In this document: positions 7,273 through 14,979 of the stretch, piece by piece
Position numbering within the stretch: position 1 is the stretch's first letter
How the letters are laid out: each line of letters begins with the position of its first letter
From: Halomonas elongata DSM 2581
GTDB taxonomy: Bacteria > Pseudomonadota > Gammaproteobacteria > Pseudomonadales > Halomonadaceae
NCBI RefSeq assembly: GCF_000196875.2
Contig: NC_014532.2
Location: 1,922,001-1,986,000, forward strand
DNA: 64,000 nt
Reading direction: 5' to 3'
Made by a program: the position numbers and the translations under genes
Notes under the pieces: model-generated
Told to the model about the DNA's origin: nothing
Seen by the model: the letters and a program-made list of their open reading frames with translations, nothing else
Database searches by the model: none

Positions 7273-9078
7273 ATGCCGTGCACTCAAGAGGTACGACACT
7301 TCCACCTATTTTGCGGTCTAGGCGGCGGTGCAGCTGGCTTCAACTGTGGTCACGCCCGAGTGGGCGCCATGGACGCGCAATTCCGTTGCATCGGCGGCGT
7401 TGATTCTGACCCGGCGGCTATCGCCGACTTCGGCCGGCTGGCCGGCACCCCTGGCACGGTGCTCGATATGTTCGACCGGGACCAGTACATCGCCTTTCAT
7501 GATGCCGAACCGCCCGGTGACTGGCGGGAAGCCATGCCGGCCGACATCCAGGCTGCCGCCGGCGGCGAGCGGCCGCACATCGTGTTCCTGTCGGCACCGT
7601 GCAAGGGATTCAGTGGCCTGCTGTCTCAGAAGCGCAGCACGACCGACCGATACCAGGCATTGAACCGCCTCACCGTGCGCGGCATGTGGCTGGCCCTGGA
7701 AGCCTGGGCCGATGATCCACCCGAACTGTTTATCTTCGAGAACGTCCCACGGATCGCGAACCGTGGGCGACCACTACTCGACAGCATCACCGCGATGCTA
7801 GAGCGGTACGGCTACCACGTCGCGGAGACGACGCACGACTGCGGTGAAATCGGCGGTCTGGCTCAGTCCCGCAAGCGCTTCCTCCTGGTCGCCCGGCACG
7901 CCGAGAAAGTACCGCCTTTCTTGTATGAACCGGTGAAACGTCCGCTGCGCGCCGTCGGCCAGGTACTGGGCAACATGCCGCTGCCCGGCGACGAGTTGGC
8001 CGGACCGATGCACCGTGTACCGCGCCTGCAGTGGAAAACGTGGGTGAGGCTGGCATTCGTGGAGGCTGGCAGTGACTGGCGCAGCCTCAACCGGCTGGCG
8101 GTCGAGGATGGCCATCTGCGCGACTACCTCATCATGCCCGAGGGCCGAAATGGCTTCTTGGGGGTGAACGACTGGGAGGAGACGGTCGGCACTGTAGCTG
8201 GAGCTAGTCGCCCGGGGAACGGCAAGTTCTCCGTGGCGGACCCTCGTTTCAACCAGTCGGCCAAGTGGAAGGATGGTCAGGCCTACGGTGTCCGGCACTG
8301 GCACGGCACTGCCGGCGCTATCACCAGCCAGAAATCGCCAGGCCAGGGATCATTCGCTGTCGCGGACCCCCGCATAGATGGCGTTCGCCACAACAATGTC
8401 TTCCGCATCATGCCCTGGGCGGCGACCAGCCAGGCGGTCACCGCCGGAGGCGGACCTACTGCGGGTGGACTGGCAGTGGCCGACCCACGGGGCGCCACTG
8501 CCTTCGCCGGCAAGTACCAAGTGACAGGTTTCGACGAATCCGCCGGCACGGTCATCTCGGGCAGCACCACTGGCCAGGGCGCATTCGCTGTTGCCGATCC
8601 GCGGCCCGGACTCGTCCGCGGCAAGGGCAGCCACTACCTCACCGCCGGCCACTATGGCGTCGTGCCCTGGTCCTCAAGCTGCGGCGCCGTCTCGGCCTCG
8701 GCCCGGCAGGACAACGGTTCTTGGTCGGTGGCCGACCCGCGTCTTCCGGCAGCGACCGACAAGATGGTGGCCGTGATCCGGGCCCTGGACGGCACCTGGC
8801 ATCGGCCGTTCACCACTCTGGAGCTGGCCGCCCTGCAGGGCCTGGTCGATCCCGCCGAACAGCTCGAACTCGACGGACTGAACGACAGCGCCTGGCGGGA
8901 ACGCATCGGCAATGCCGTGCCCGCCCCGGCCGCCGAGGCCATCGCCGGCGTGATGGGCACCACACTGCTGCTGGCTTGGGCCGGCGAGACATTCGCCTTG
9001 GGTAGCACGCCGATATGGGTTCGCCAGGTCGCCGCCGGCCTGTCGCTCAATCAACCCGACACCCGGGCCGCCCACTAA
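7273..9078 (+). CDS. Phage DNA (cytosine-5) methyltransferase with internal repeats
   Basis: A 601-residue C5 methyltransferase. Motif I is FHLFCGLGGG (10-19), motif IV the catalytic SAPCKGFSG with Cys110, motif VI FENVP (155-159), motif VIII QSRKR (198-202) and motif X RIGNAVP (544-550). Between motifs VIII and X, where the target recognition domain lies, VADPR recurs five times (321, 363, 402, 440, 486) inside units of about 38-46 residues. It methylates cytosine, probably to protect phage DNA from host restriction; no partner endonuclease is present. GAGG lies upstream of ATG 7273. A D12-class adenine methyltransferase follows. Confidence 0.9.
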   Translation: MPCTQEVRHFHLFCGLGGGAAGFNCGHARVGAMDAQFRCIGGVDSDPAAIADFGRLAGTPGTVLDMFDRDQYIAFHDAEPPGDWREAMPADIQAAAGGERPHIVFLSAPCKGFSGLLSQKRSTTDRYQALNRLTVRGMWLALEAWADDPPELFIFENVPRIANRGRPLLDSITAMLERYGYHVAETTHDCGEIGGLAQSRKRFLLVARHAEKVPPFLYEPVKRPLRAVGQVLGNMPLPGDELAGPMHRVPRLQWKTWVRLAFVEAGSDWRSLNRLAVEDGHLRDYLIMPEGRNGFLGVNDWEETVGTVAGASRPGNGKFSVADPRFNQSAKWKDGQAYGVRHWHGTAGAITSQKSPGQGSFAVADPRIDGVRHNNVFRIMPWAATSQAVTAGGGPTAGGLAVADPRGATAFAGKYQVTGFDESAGTVISGSTTGQGAFAVADPRPGLVRGKGSHYLTAGHYGVVPWSSSCGAVSASARQDNGSWSVADPRLPAATDKMVAVIRALDGTWHRPFTTLELAALQGLVDPAEQLELDGLNDSAWRERIGNAVPAPAAEAIAGVMGTTLLLAWAGETFALGSTPIWVRQVAAGLSLNQPDTRAAH

Positions 9079-9085
9079 GGCGGCC
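9066..9085 (+). terminator. Hairpin at the end of the C5 methyltransferase gene
   Basis: GGCCGCC/GGCGGCC, a perfect 7-bp stem with a 6-base loop, followed by TCTTTA. It overlaps the 3' end of the methyltransferase gene and precedes the Dam-type gene; the weak T-run suggests partial termination. Confidence 0.5.
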
Positions 9086-9107
9086 TCTTTATGCCAGGGA
9101 GAGACAC

Positions 9108-9965
9108 ATGATTCCACCAGTCCTGCGCTATCACGGCGGAAAGTGGAGGATGGCCGACTGGCTTCTATCGTACTTTCCTCCGAGCAGCGCCTACGACACC
9201 TACATTGAGGCATTCGCCGGTAGCGCCAGTGTCCTGATGCGAAAGGCGCCCAGCACATTCGAGATCTACAACGATCTGGATGGTGAGGTCGTCAACGTAT
9301 TCCGCGTCTTGCGTGATCCTGAGCAGCGCGATCACCTGGCCGAACTACTGGCTCTCACACCGTATGCTCGCGACGAGTTCGAACTGGCCTATCAGGCCCA
9401 TGACGATCCCGTTGAGCGGGCCCGCCGGACCATCTTCCGGGCTTTCGCGGGGTTCGGGTCTGCAGCCGTTACCAAGGGGCGAACAGGATTCCGCGGCTTC
9501 TCAGGTTCAAGTGGTCGTGGCGTCAACCCCGCCAATTATTGGAGCAGGTACCCGGCCAATCTGGCGGCGTTCGGTGAGCGCCTGAGTGGGGTTGTGATCG
9601 AGAACCGTCCGGCGCTGGACGTGATGCTCGAGCGAGACCATCCCCGCTCGCTTCACTACCTTGATCCGCCTTATCTGCACGCGACTCGAGCGATGGGACA
9701 GGACAAGTCCACCTACCGCCACGAACTAACCACATCCGAGCACGAGCACCTACTGCAGGAATGTCGTCAGCTCGAGGGTTTCGTCGTGTTGTCCGGCTAT
9801 CCCTCAGATCTCTACCGAGACGTGCTGGCCGACTGGACGATGATCACCCGAGATTTCGCAGCCAGCGGCCAGAAAGGGACCGTGATCAGAACCGAGTGCA
9901 TTTGGCTCTCCCCCCTCGTCGTGGAGCACCAACACCAAGGCGACATGTTCGCCATGGCCAACTGA
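9108..9965 (+). CDS. D12-class DNA N6-adenine methyltransferase (Dam-type)
   Basis: A 285-residue protein with the D12 class layout: the N-terminal GGKWR (10-14) and EAFAGSASV (34-42) form the AdoMet pocket, and the catalytic DPPY lies at 186-189 (YLDPPYLH). The start at ATG 9108 is supported by GGGAGAG upstream; the frame is open further 5' inside the preceding gene. Such phage enzymes methylate adenine in short motifs, often GATC, and protect DNA or mimic host methylation. Target specificity cannot be read from the sequence. Confidence 0.9.
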   Translation: MIPPVLRYHGGKWRMADWLLSYFPPSSAYDTYIEAFAGSASVLMRKAPSTFEIYNDLDGEVVNVFRVLRDPEQRDHLAELLALTPYARDEFELAYQAHDDPVERARRTIFRAFAGFGSAAVTKGRTGFRGFSGSSGRGVNPANYWSRYPANLAAFGERLSGVVIENRPALDVMLERDHPRSLHYLDPPYLHATRAMGQDKSTYRHELTTSEHEHLLQECRQLEGFVVLSGYPSDLYRDVLADWTMITRDFAASGQKGTVIRTECIWLSPLVVEHQHQGDMFAMAN

Positions 9966-9981
9966 TCGATGGAGTTGCCCC

Positions 9982-10563
9982 ATGCCCAAGCGAAACCGCA
10001 ACCGCAAGCTCACTCAGCGCCAGAAGAACACCATGGCCGCTCGGTCGCAGCGGGCAGTGAGCGCCGTCTACATCTACCGACGCGGAAGCTGGGAACAAGG
10101 TGGCGATGACGACCCGGGTGACCGATACGGCTTCCTGGCCCCGGTCCACCCAAGTAAGCGCCCGACGGTATTGCGGATGGCCCACCTGGCCCCGCAGCAC
10201 TGGGAAATTACCTGCATCGTCTACTGCCGAGCACAAGACGGTAGCGAGTATCGCGAGTTTGCCTCGACGCGGACCAGCCAGAGATTCGCCGCTTGGCTCG
10301 AGCGACGGGACGAGAACGGCAAAATCATTCATGACGATGATGGCCAGCCCATCTTCGACGACCAACTGACCCCCATCATTCGCGACACCTTGGAAGCCGC
10401 CGAAGCTGGCTGTAACCCGAACCACATCGTTGATCGGGGCGTCATCTTGCGACCCTGGTCGCGCAACTGGCCCAGCGTCATCCCGGTGCTCAAGCGCCTG
10501 CGTGATGAGCTGGATCTGACGGATAGCGAGATAGAGGAATTTCAGGAATGGGAAGCTGCATGA
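9982..10563 (+). CDS. Hypothetical phage protein, 193 aa
   Basis: Starts at ATG 9982 with GGAG upstream. The N-terminus is strongly basic (KRNRNRKLTQRQKN), as in nucleic-acid-binding proteins; the middle is mixed alpha/beta and the C-terminus acidic (DLTDSEIEEFQEWE). It overlaps the next gene by four bases (ATGA). No domain is recognised; it is a likely member of the early operon. Confidence 0.6.
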   Translation: MPKRNRNRKLTQRQKNTMAARSQRAVSAVYIYRRGSWEQGGDDDPGDRYGFLAPVHPSKRPTVLRMAHLAPQHWEITCIVYCRAQDGSEYREFASTRTSQRFAAWLERRDENGKIIHDDDGQPIFDDQLTPIIRDTLEAAEAGCNPNHIVDRGVILRPWSRNWPSVIPVLKRLRDELDLTDSEIEEFQEWEAA

Positions 10564-10922
10564 AAGATGACGCATACGAACAGCTCGCCCAGCGCTATGC
10601 CGAGCTCGAACAGGAAAAGGCCGAGTTGGCCGAGATCCTGGATCGAACTGAAACAGAGCGCGACGCGCTGGCGGCCAGATTGGATCGCGTGGGCAACCTC
10701 GTGACACAAGACTCCGAGAGCAAAGGCGATTTCATCAACCGCGTGAGGATGGCTTTAGAATACGCCACCGACACCAGCCTCGCCCGCCGAGATGCCGAGG
10801 TGATCGGCTCATTGCGGTTCCCGACCATGCTGCGTCGGATATGGTCCGGTGGTGATGTGCAGCGCTGGCTCAATGAACAGGCCGAAGAAAAGCTCCGCCA
10901 GGCCGAGAGAGGTGAATCATGA
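10560..10922 (+). CDS. Coiled-coil hypothetical phage protein, 120 aa
   Basis: The start is placed at ATG 10560, which overlaps the preceding TGA; an in-frame ATG at 10548 is possible. Residues about 5-45 form a clear heptad coiled coil (RYAELEQEKAELAEILDRTE). The rest is helical and charged. It overlaps the following gene by four bases. The function is unknown. Confidence 0.6.
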   Translation: MKDDAYEQLAQRYAELEQEKAELAEILDRTETERDALAARLDRVGNLVTQDSESKGDFINRVRMALEYATDTSLARRDAEVIGSLRFPTMLRRIWSGGDVQRWLNEQAEEKLRQAERGES

Positions 10923-11221
10923 TCAAGACCGCCATCGCCCATGCCGCCATCGCGGCTGTTATTCAGCTCGCGCTGGGGCAGCTCATTGGATATACCGCCG
11001 CCGGTGCCGTGGCGGTCGCGTTCTACGCCTCCAGAGAAATCACGCAGCACGAGTACAAATTGGGCATCCGCCGCGGCTGGGTGTGGGGTGACAAGCTACC
11101 CATCCAGCCCTGGGAGCCCTTGGTGAAAGGTTGGTCCCGTGACTCTGTCCTGGATGTCGTGGCGCCGGCAGTAGCCTGTGCCGTTATCGCGGCCATGCCA
11201 ATCCCCACATTGATCGGCTGA
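10919..11221 (+). CDS. Small phage membrane protein, 100 aa
   Basis: Two hydrophobic segments, one near the N-terminus (IAAVIQLALGQLIGYTAAGA) and one at the C-terminus (VVAPAVACAVIAAMPIPTLI), flank a polar middle with several tryptophans. The ATGA overlap couples it to the preceding gene. It is the last gene of the early operon before a terminator at 11262. No family is recognised. Confidence 0.58.
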   Translation: MIKTAIAHAAIAAVIQLALGQLIGYTAAGAVAVAFYASREITQHEYKLGIRRGWVWGDKLPIQPWEPLVKGWSRDSVLDVVAPAVACAVIAAMPIPTLIG

Positions 11222-11261
11222 CCACCGAGGGCGGCGCTCCCGCCCCCTCACCACGTACTTC

Positions 11262-11284
11262 AACCGCCCACCCGAGGCGGTTTT
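11262..11284 (+). terminator. Rho-independent terminator ending the early operon
   Basis: AACCGCC/GGCGGTT with a 7-base loop followed by TTTT separates the early operon from the DUF4224/integrase pair, which therefore probably has its own promoter. Confidence 0.7.
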
Positions 11285-11331
11285 CGCGTTTCTGGGGCCC
11301 TGTTCGGCCCTCGCAGGCTGTATCTGGAGGT

Positions 11332-11559
11332 ATGACGATGAGGTTGTTCCTGACCAGCGAGGAACTAGAAGAACTGACCGGTCGCAAACGCCGGAAGGAA
11401 CAAAGCGAAACCCTCACCGCTATGGGCATTCGCTGGAAGACGAACGCTGCAGGAGAGTTGATCGTCGGACGAAGCCACGTTGAGAAGGTTTTATGTGGCG
11501 ACGAGCACTCTCAGCAGCGAGAACGGACACGTCCAAACCTGGAGGCACTCGGACAATGA
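11332..11559 (+). CDS. DUF4224 protein paired with integrase
   Basis: A 75-residue protein with the DUF4224 signature LFLTSEELEELTGRKRRKEQ followed by LTAMGIRWKTNAAGELIVGR. These small proteins occur directly upstream of tyrosine integrases in many prophages and may act as excision or directionality factors; that role is inferred from position. CTGGAGGT precedes ATG 11332. The end overlaps the integrase start by four bases. Confidence 0.82.
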   Translation: MTMRLFLTSEELEELTGRKRRKEQSETLTAMGIRWKTNAAGELIVGRSHVEKVLCGDEHSQQRERTRPNLEALGQ

Positions 11560-12584
11560 AGGAGAGGATCGGCATCCCGCGAGTCTACTGGCGCAAAGGG
11601 GCCTGGCGCTATATGTGCAATGCCCGCCAGAAGTCACTCGTAGGCCGGAGTTGGATACGCCTTGGCACAACAAAGGCCGAGGCACTGGCCGAGTTCGAGG
11701 CGTGGGAGCCGAGACTTTTCCCCCAGGCTGGCATGGGCCGGCTGTTCGATCGCTATGAGGCAGAGATCATCCCAGCAAAACCGTCGCCCGAAACCCAGCG
11801 TGCGAACCGGCAGGAGTTGAAACGGCTACGAGCCGTTTTCAGCAATTGCGAGCCGGAAGATCTGACCGTACATGATATCTACTCGTTCATGGACAAGCGC
11901 GGCGCCCAATCAAAGACCCAGGCCAACCACGAGCTGGCCTTGCTCAAGCACGTATTCCGGTATGGCCAACGCTGGGGTGTCATCGAGCACAACCCCGCAG
12001 ACCCGGTTACCAAGTTCAAGCTGCGGCCACGTGACCGATACGTCACCGACAACGAGTTCCGACGATTCCTTCGCCAGACCTCCCCCTGGGTCAGGCGCTA
12101 TGCCCTGCTGAAGTACAAGACGGGCCTACGGCAGAAGGACATGCTGGGACTGCGCCTCGACCAGCTACAGTCTGACGGCATCCTGCTGAGAACCAGCAAG
12201 GCGAGCAAGCAGGCTGTCATCCCCTGGGATGATGAACTGAGACAACTGATAAGAGAGATTCAAGCCGATAACCTGGCACGAGGAAAGCAGGGCCCCACCC
12301 TGTTCTGCAAACGCAACGGCGAGCCCTACAACAAGGACCAGTTCCACAGCCGCTGGCAGTACGGTATGCGTCTTGCCATCCAAGAGGGTGGTGTCGAGCG
12401 ATTCACTGAGCATGATCTTCGTGCCAAACACGCCACGGACGCACAAAGCCAAGGGCTCGACGTGCAAGCAAACCTACAGCACAGTGATAAGCGCACCACA
12501 GAAGTTTACCTACGCGCCAAGGAGGTGCTTCGGGTGTCCGCGCTAGGTCTGGATGAGTTCGTTGACGCCCCCGATGAGGGGTAA
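11556..12584 (+). CDS. int: Tyrosine-type site-specific integrase
   Basis: A 342-residue phage integrase. An N-terminal arm-binding part (to about 55) and core-binding part (about 60-150) precede the catalytic domain with Arg192 (GLRQKD), a lysine-rich beta turn near 216-218, His286-x-x-Arg289 (HDLR), His309 (LQHSDK) and the nucleophile Tyr318 (TEVYLR). The start at ATG 11556 overlaps the DUF4224 stop. It lies 120 bases from the tRNA-Ser 3'-end copy, the expected position for the enzyme that inserted this element. Confidence 0.93.
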   Translation: MKERIGIPRVYWRKGAWRYMCNARQKSLVGRSWIRLGTTKAEALAEFEAWEPRLFPQAGMGRLFDRYEAEIIPAKPSPETQRANRQELKRLRAVFSNCEPEDLTVHDIYSFMDKRGAQSKTQANHELALLKHVFRYGQRWGVIEHNPADPVTKFKLRPRDRYVTDNEFRRFLRQTSPWVRRYALLKYKTGLRQKDMLGLRLDQLQSDGILLRTSKASKQAVIPWDDELRQLIREIQADNLARGKQGPTLFCKRNGEPYNKDQFHSRWQYGMRLAIQEGGVERFTEHDLRAKHATDAQSQGLDVQANLQHSDKRTTEVYLRAKEVLRVSALGLDEFVDAPDEG

Positions 12585-12629
12585 CGCGAAACAGTCCAAA
12601 CCGCTAGGGTAATGCGCAAAAACGAGCCG

Positions 12630-12670
12630 GGTGCAACGCATCACTGTTGCACCGCCCTGTAATAAAGGGC
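12630..12670 (+). terminator. Two adjacent hairpins between int and attR
   Basis: GGTGCAAC/GTTGCACC (12630-12653, perfect 8 bp) is followed at once by GCCCT/AGGGC (12654-12670). Neither has a long T-run. They probably end the integrase transcript and may also shape the attachment arm. Confidence 0.5.
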
Positions 12671-12703
12671 TGAATCTAAAGGAAAAACTGACCTTATCTA
12701 GCA

Positions 12704-12764
12704 GGTCTTGAAAACCGGCGAAGGTGCGAGCCTTCCCAGGGTTCGAATCCCTGTCCCTCCGCCA
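12704..12764 (+). repeat. attR: 3' part of tRNA-Ser(UGA)
   Basis: From the anticodon stem on, the sequence reads as a serine tRNA 3' portion: anticodon loop CTTGAAA, variable arm, T-arm GGTTCGAATCC and the 3' end CCGCCA. Just upstream, the anticodon stem partner fails (CAGGT against ACCGG, with an A-G mismatch), so identity with a tRNA starts at about 12704. There is no 5' half. This is the attachment-site copy left by integration; the functional tRNA should lie at the other end of the element, off the left edge. Confidence 0.85.
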
Positions 12765-12772
12765 CCTTCTTC

Positions 12773-12807
12773 AAGGGAATCAGCTAAATGGCTGGTTCCC
12801 TTTTTCG
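12773..12807 (+). terminator. Original tRNA-Ser terminator, copy 1
   Basis: AAGGGAATCAGC pairs with GCTGGTTCCCTT (12 bp, one T-G pair, loop TAAATG), followed by TTTTTCG. It follows the tRNA 3' end by eight bases. A near-identical copy lies at 14745-14774. Confidence 0.85.
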
Positions 12808-12997
12808 TTTCCGGCCCCCACAGAAGCAAGATTCTATAACGATGCCCGTTATAGAGAAGACGCTGGCCCGGTGCATAAACGACTGTTTTTCGACGAAAGT
12901 TTGAAAGATTGGCCGACAAGACAACATTCGGCCCGCACACTTAACCCGCCTCAAGCACAAGCCTGTGAACACCCGACCTGGTGAACCACGACATAGC

Positions 12998-13402
12998 CGG
13001 CAGGTCACATACATGTCGAGCAGATCGTCGGGTAGTAGTTCGTCTATATCCTCGTAAGGGACGATGCTCGCAAGATCATCTCGATGGCCGCAGCGTAGCG
13101 CGTCAGCATACCGAATGGCCTCAATCCTCAGCCCGAGCCCTGCACGCACATGTCCAGTATCGCCCGGTGCTCAGGATCCAGCTCTGTTGGAGGTATTGCA
13201 GGAAACGCGCGGCCGCATCGATATGATCTGCGATAGTGAGAAGGTCGCTCATGCCACGCCCCCTCTCCTGATTCCACATCCGCTGCAGTTTCGCCAGTCC
13301 CTCCCCGGTCGCCAGTGCCGTAATGTTTTCCTGGAGACCTGTTTCCAGGTGCTCCCACCAGCAGGCCAGCTTCGATTTTCGCCTGACTAATAGGGGCGTT
13401 GC
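12998..13402 (-). pseudogene. Decayed coding sequence, minus strand, with frameshifts
   Basis: Plausible protein stretches follow one another on the minus strand in different frames. WWEHLETGLQENITALATGE leads to an ATG near 13252 (MSDLLTIADHIDAAARFLQYL); then HRAILDMCV in a second frame, and LRIEAIRYADALRCGHRDDL with IDELLPDDLLDMYV in a third. No frame is open throughout. This is most simply the remains of one or two overlapping genes with at least two frameshifts. The family is not recognised. Confidence 0.4.
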
Positions 13403-13806
13403 GACTATCTATCCGACCATGGCGACGCAGGAATGAAAAAGCCAGTTCCGACCGATACCAATAGTCTTTGTCACCTGGCCGATGGTACTTACGTCTGGAT
13501 TCACTTCTACTTGGTCGACGGAAGAAATGCTCGATACTGACATTTGAGGTGCATGCTGTGACCTCAACTAAAATGAAACAAAAAAAGAACCACGCCTTAT
13601 GTATATAGAAAAATACCAACACAACTTGTAAGAAATTAGCGACAACCACTTATTATATAAATAATAAAAATAAAAACCAAGAAGACCATTCTTTATCAAT
13701 ATAAAATACTTGCCATCACTTACTTGACCATCTCTCTTTATAAAAACACCCTTTCTCATGACTGAAAACATGAGCCTAGGCGCACAACTTAACTGAGGAT
13801 GGCAAA
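13403..13806. other. AT-rich stretch without a supported gene
   Basis: About 400 bases between the decayed coding sequence and the Hint gene. The last 250 bases are strikingly AT-rich compared with the surrounding chromosome. Open frames here are short or lack ribosome sites. It probably contains the promoter of the Hint gene; no clear hexamer pair stands out. Confidence 0.5.
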
Positions 13807-14697
13807 GTGATAAGCATTGACGACTTGAACCCCAGCAAACCTGGTAGCAAAAAAGCCTGGACAAACAAGATAAAAGAATTTGATGACGGAATTGATGGTC
13901 AAGACTACCAATCAGATTATAACAATACCATGCAACTATCACGACTCTACAGCAAATCTGGCGACATTAAAAATGCGAAGCGGGCCGCTAAAACTCAAGG
14001 AGAGATTGAAGAAACAGCCAGCAATCTTGCCGAACGCTCTAAAAACTGGAATTACGACAACCAAGAAGAGCAGTCTACTATTCAAGAAATGCTGGAAAAA
14101 ATTTCGAGTGGCAAAATAGTCCACTGTTTTGCCGCCGGCACATTAGTTGCCACCCTTGAAGGTGAAGTCGCCGTTGAGACACTTCAGATCGGCGATAGTA
14201 TTCTAACAGCCAACGGCGAAACCGCTTCTGTCAGGTGGGTGGGTCGCCATACGGTAAGTAATGCTTCTTCTGACCCCAATCGCCAGCCGGTACGTGTCCG
14301 TGCCGGTGCATTAGGTGATGGCAAGCCTTACCAAGACCTGGTGGTCACCGCTGGTCATGGCTTGGTCATCGATGGACTGGTGATTAACGCCGCTGTATTG
14401 GTTAACGGCAGCACCATCGACTATATGCCATGGGATGAGCTTAACGAACTCGTTACCTACTACCACATTGAGACGAAAAACCATGAAGTAATCTTGGCCA
14501 ACGGCGTCGAAGCCGAGACTTATATCGACTATGTCGATCGCCAGACATTCGATAATTATACCGAGTATGTGGCGCTCTACGGTCACGAGACTCGCGTAGT
14601 TGAAATGCCACACCATCGAGTCTCTGCTCGTCGCCTGCTACCGCAGGCTATTTGCAAACGTCTGGGAATAGAAGAGAAGACCTTCAAGGTCGCGTAA
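13807..14697 (+). CDS. Hint-domain (Hedgehog/intein-type) protein
   Basis: A 296-residue protein starting with GTG at 13807. The first hundred residues are polar, helical and AT-rich in codon use, with no recognised domain. A Hint_2-type autoprocessing domain begins at Cys107 (HCFAAGTLVATLEG), continues with GDSILTANGE and SVRWVGRHTV, and has the TxxH block as TAGHGLVI. Such domains cleave or rearrange the preceding peptide bond, and many occur at the C-terminus of secreted bacterial proteins. No signal peptide is visible, so this may be a remnant of a longer protein. It lies between duplicated terminators. Confidence 0.75.
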   Translation: MISIDDLNPSKPGSKKAWTNKIKEFDDGIDGQDYQSDYNNTMQLSRLYSKSGDIKNAKRAAKTQGEIEETASNLAERSKNWNYDNQEEQSTIQEMLEKISSGKIVHCFAAGTLVATLEGEVAVETLQIGDSILTANGETASVRWVGRHTVSNASSDPNRQPVRVRAGALGDGKPYQDLVVTAGHGLVIDGLVINAAVLVNGSTIDYMPWDELNELVTYYHIETKNHEVILANGVEAETYIDYVDRQTFDNYTEYVALYGHETRVVEMPHHRVSARRLLPQAICKRLGIEEKTFKVA

Positions 14698-14744
14698 CTT
14701 GACTTCAAGACTAGAAAAGCCCGGCCTTCGTCAGGTCAACATCC

Positions 14745-14774
14745 AAGGGAATCAGCTACTTGACTGATTCCCTT
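14745..14774 (+). terminator. tRNA-type terminator, copy 2
   Basis: AAGGGAATCAG pairs perfectly with CTGATTCCCTT over 11 bp, then CTTCG. Stem, loop length and following bases match copy 1 at 12773-12807 with few differences over about 45 bases, but no tRNA sequence precedes this copy. It also serves as the terminator of the Hint gene. Confidence 0.8.
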
Positions 14775-14820
14775 CTTCGTTTCCGCCCTTTCGATGCTCC
14801 ACCCTTCTCTCTGTGTCTGC

Positions 14821-14979
14821 TCAAGGACGCCGACGCAACCGGATATGCGATAGCCTGGTCGTGACCTTGCGCAGAAGGCGCCATACCCCGCTAAACAGCT
14901 TGGCAAACAGCGCGGCGCGTGACTGGGCGTTGCGTTGCTCTATCGCCCGCATCCTTGGATCCGGATTATGAAAGGCCAT
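14821..14979 (-). CDS. Small basic hypothetical protein, 52 aa
   Basis: Starts at ATG 14979, with GAAGGGGG about nine bases upstream. The product is arginine-rich, ending in TRLSHIRLRRRP, with an amphipathic middle (ALFAKLFSGVWRLLRKV). It lies just downstream of the V-ATPase operon on the same strand. No family or function is recognised. Confidence 0.45.
   Translation of the reverse strand: MAFHNPDPRMRAIEQRNAQSRAALFAKLFSGVWRLLRKVTTRLSHIRLRRRP

Larger units (their letters stand above)
1..12764 (+). mobile_element. Prophage-like integrated element, right-hand part, in tRNA-Ser(UGA)
   Basis: A contiguous block of phage-type genes runs from the left edge to a copy of a serine tRNA 3' end at 12704-12764. 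It has a repressor/YdaS switch, an exonuclease/RecT pair, DUF2303, two DNA methyltransferases, many small genes with 4-base ATGA overlaps, and DUF4224 plus integrase next to the attachment site. The intact tRNA and the left end lie outside the window. No head, tail or lysis gene is visible here, so whether the element is a complete phage cannot be judged. Downstream genes are ordinary chromosomal genes on the minus strand after a short islet. Confidence 0.88.

Noticed and set aside
12704..12764. Annotating this as a functional tRNA-Ser.
   Set aside because: The 5' half (acceptor strand, D arm, half of the anticodon stem) is missing; it is an attachment-site copy.
13568..13942. A minus-strand 124-codon frame in the AT-rich stretch overlapping the Hint gene.
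   Set aside because: Its composition reflects AT-rich antisense sequence, it overlaps the better-supported Hint gene, and it has no recognisable domain.
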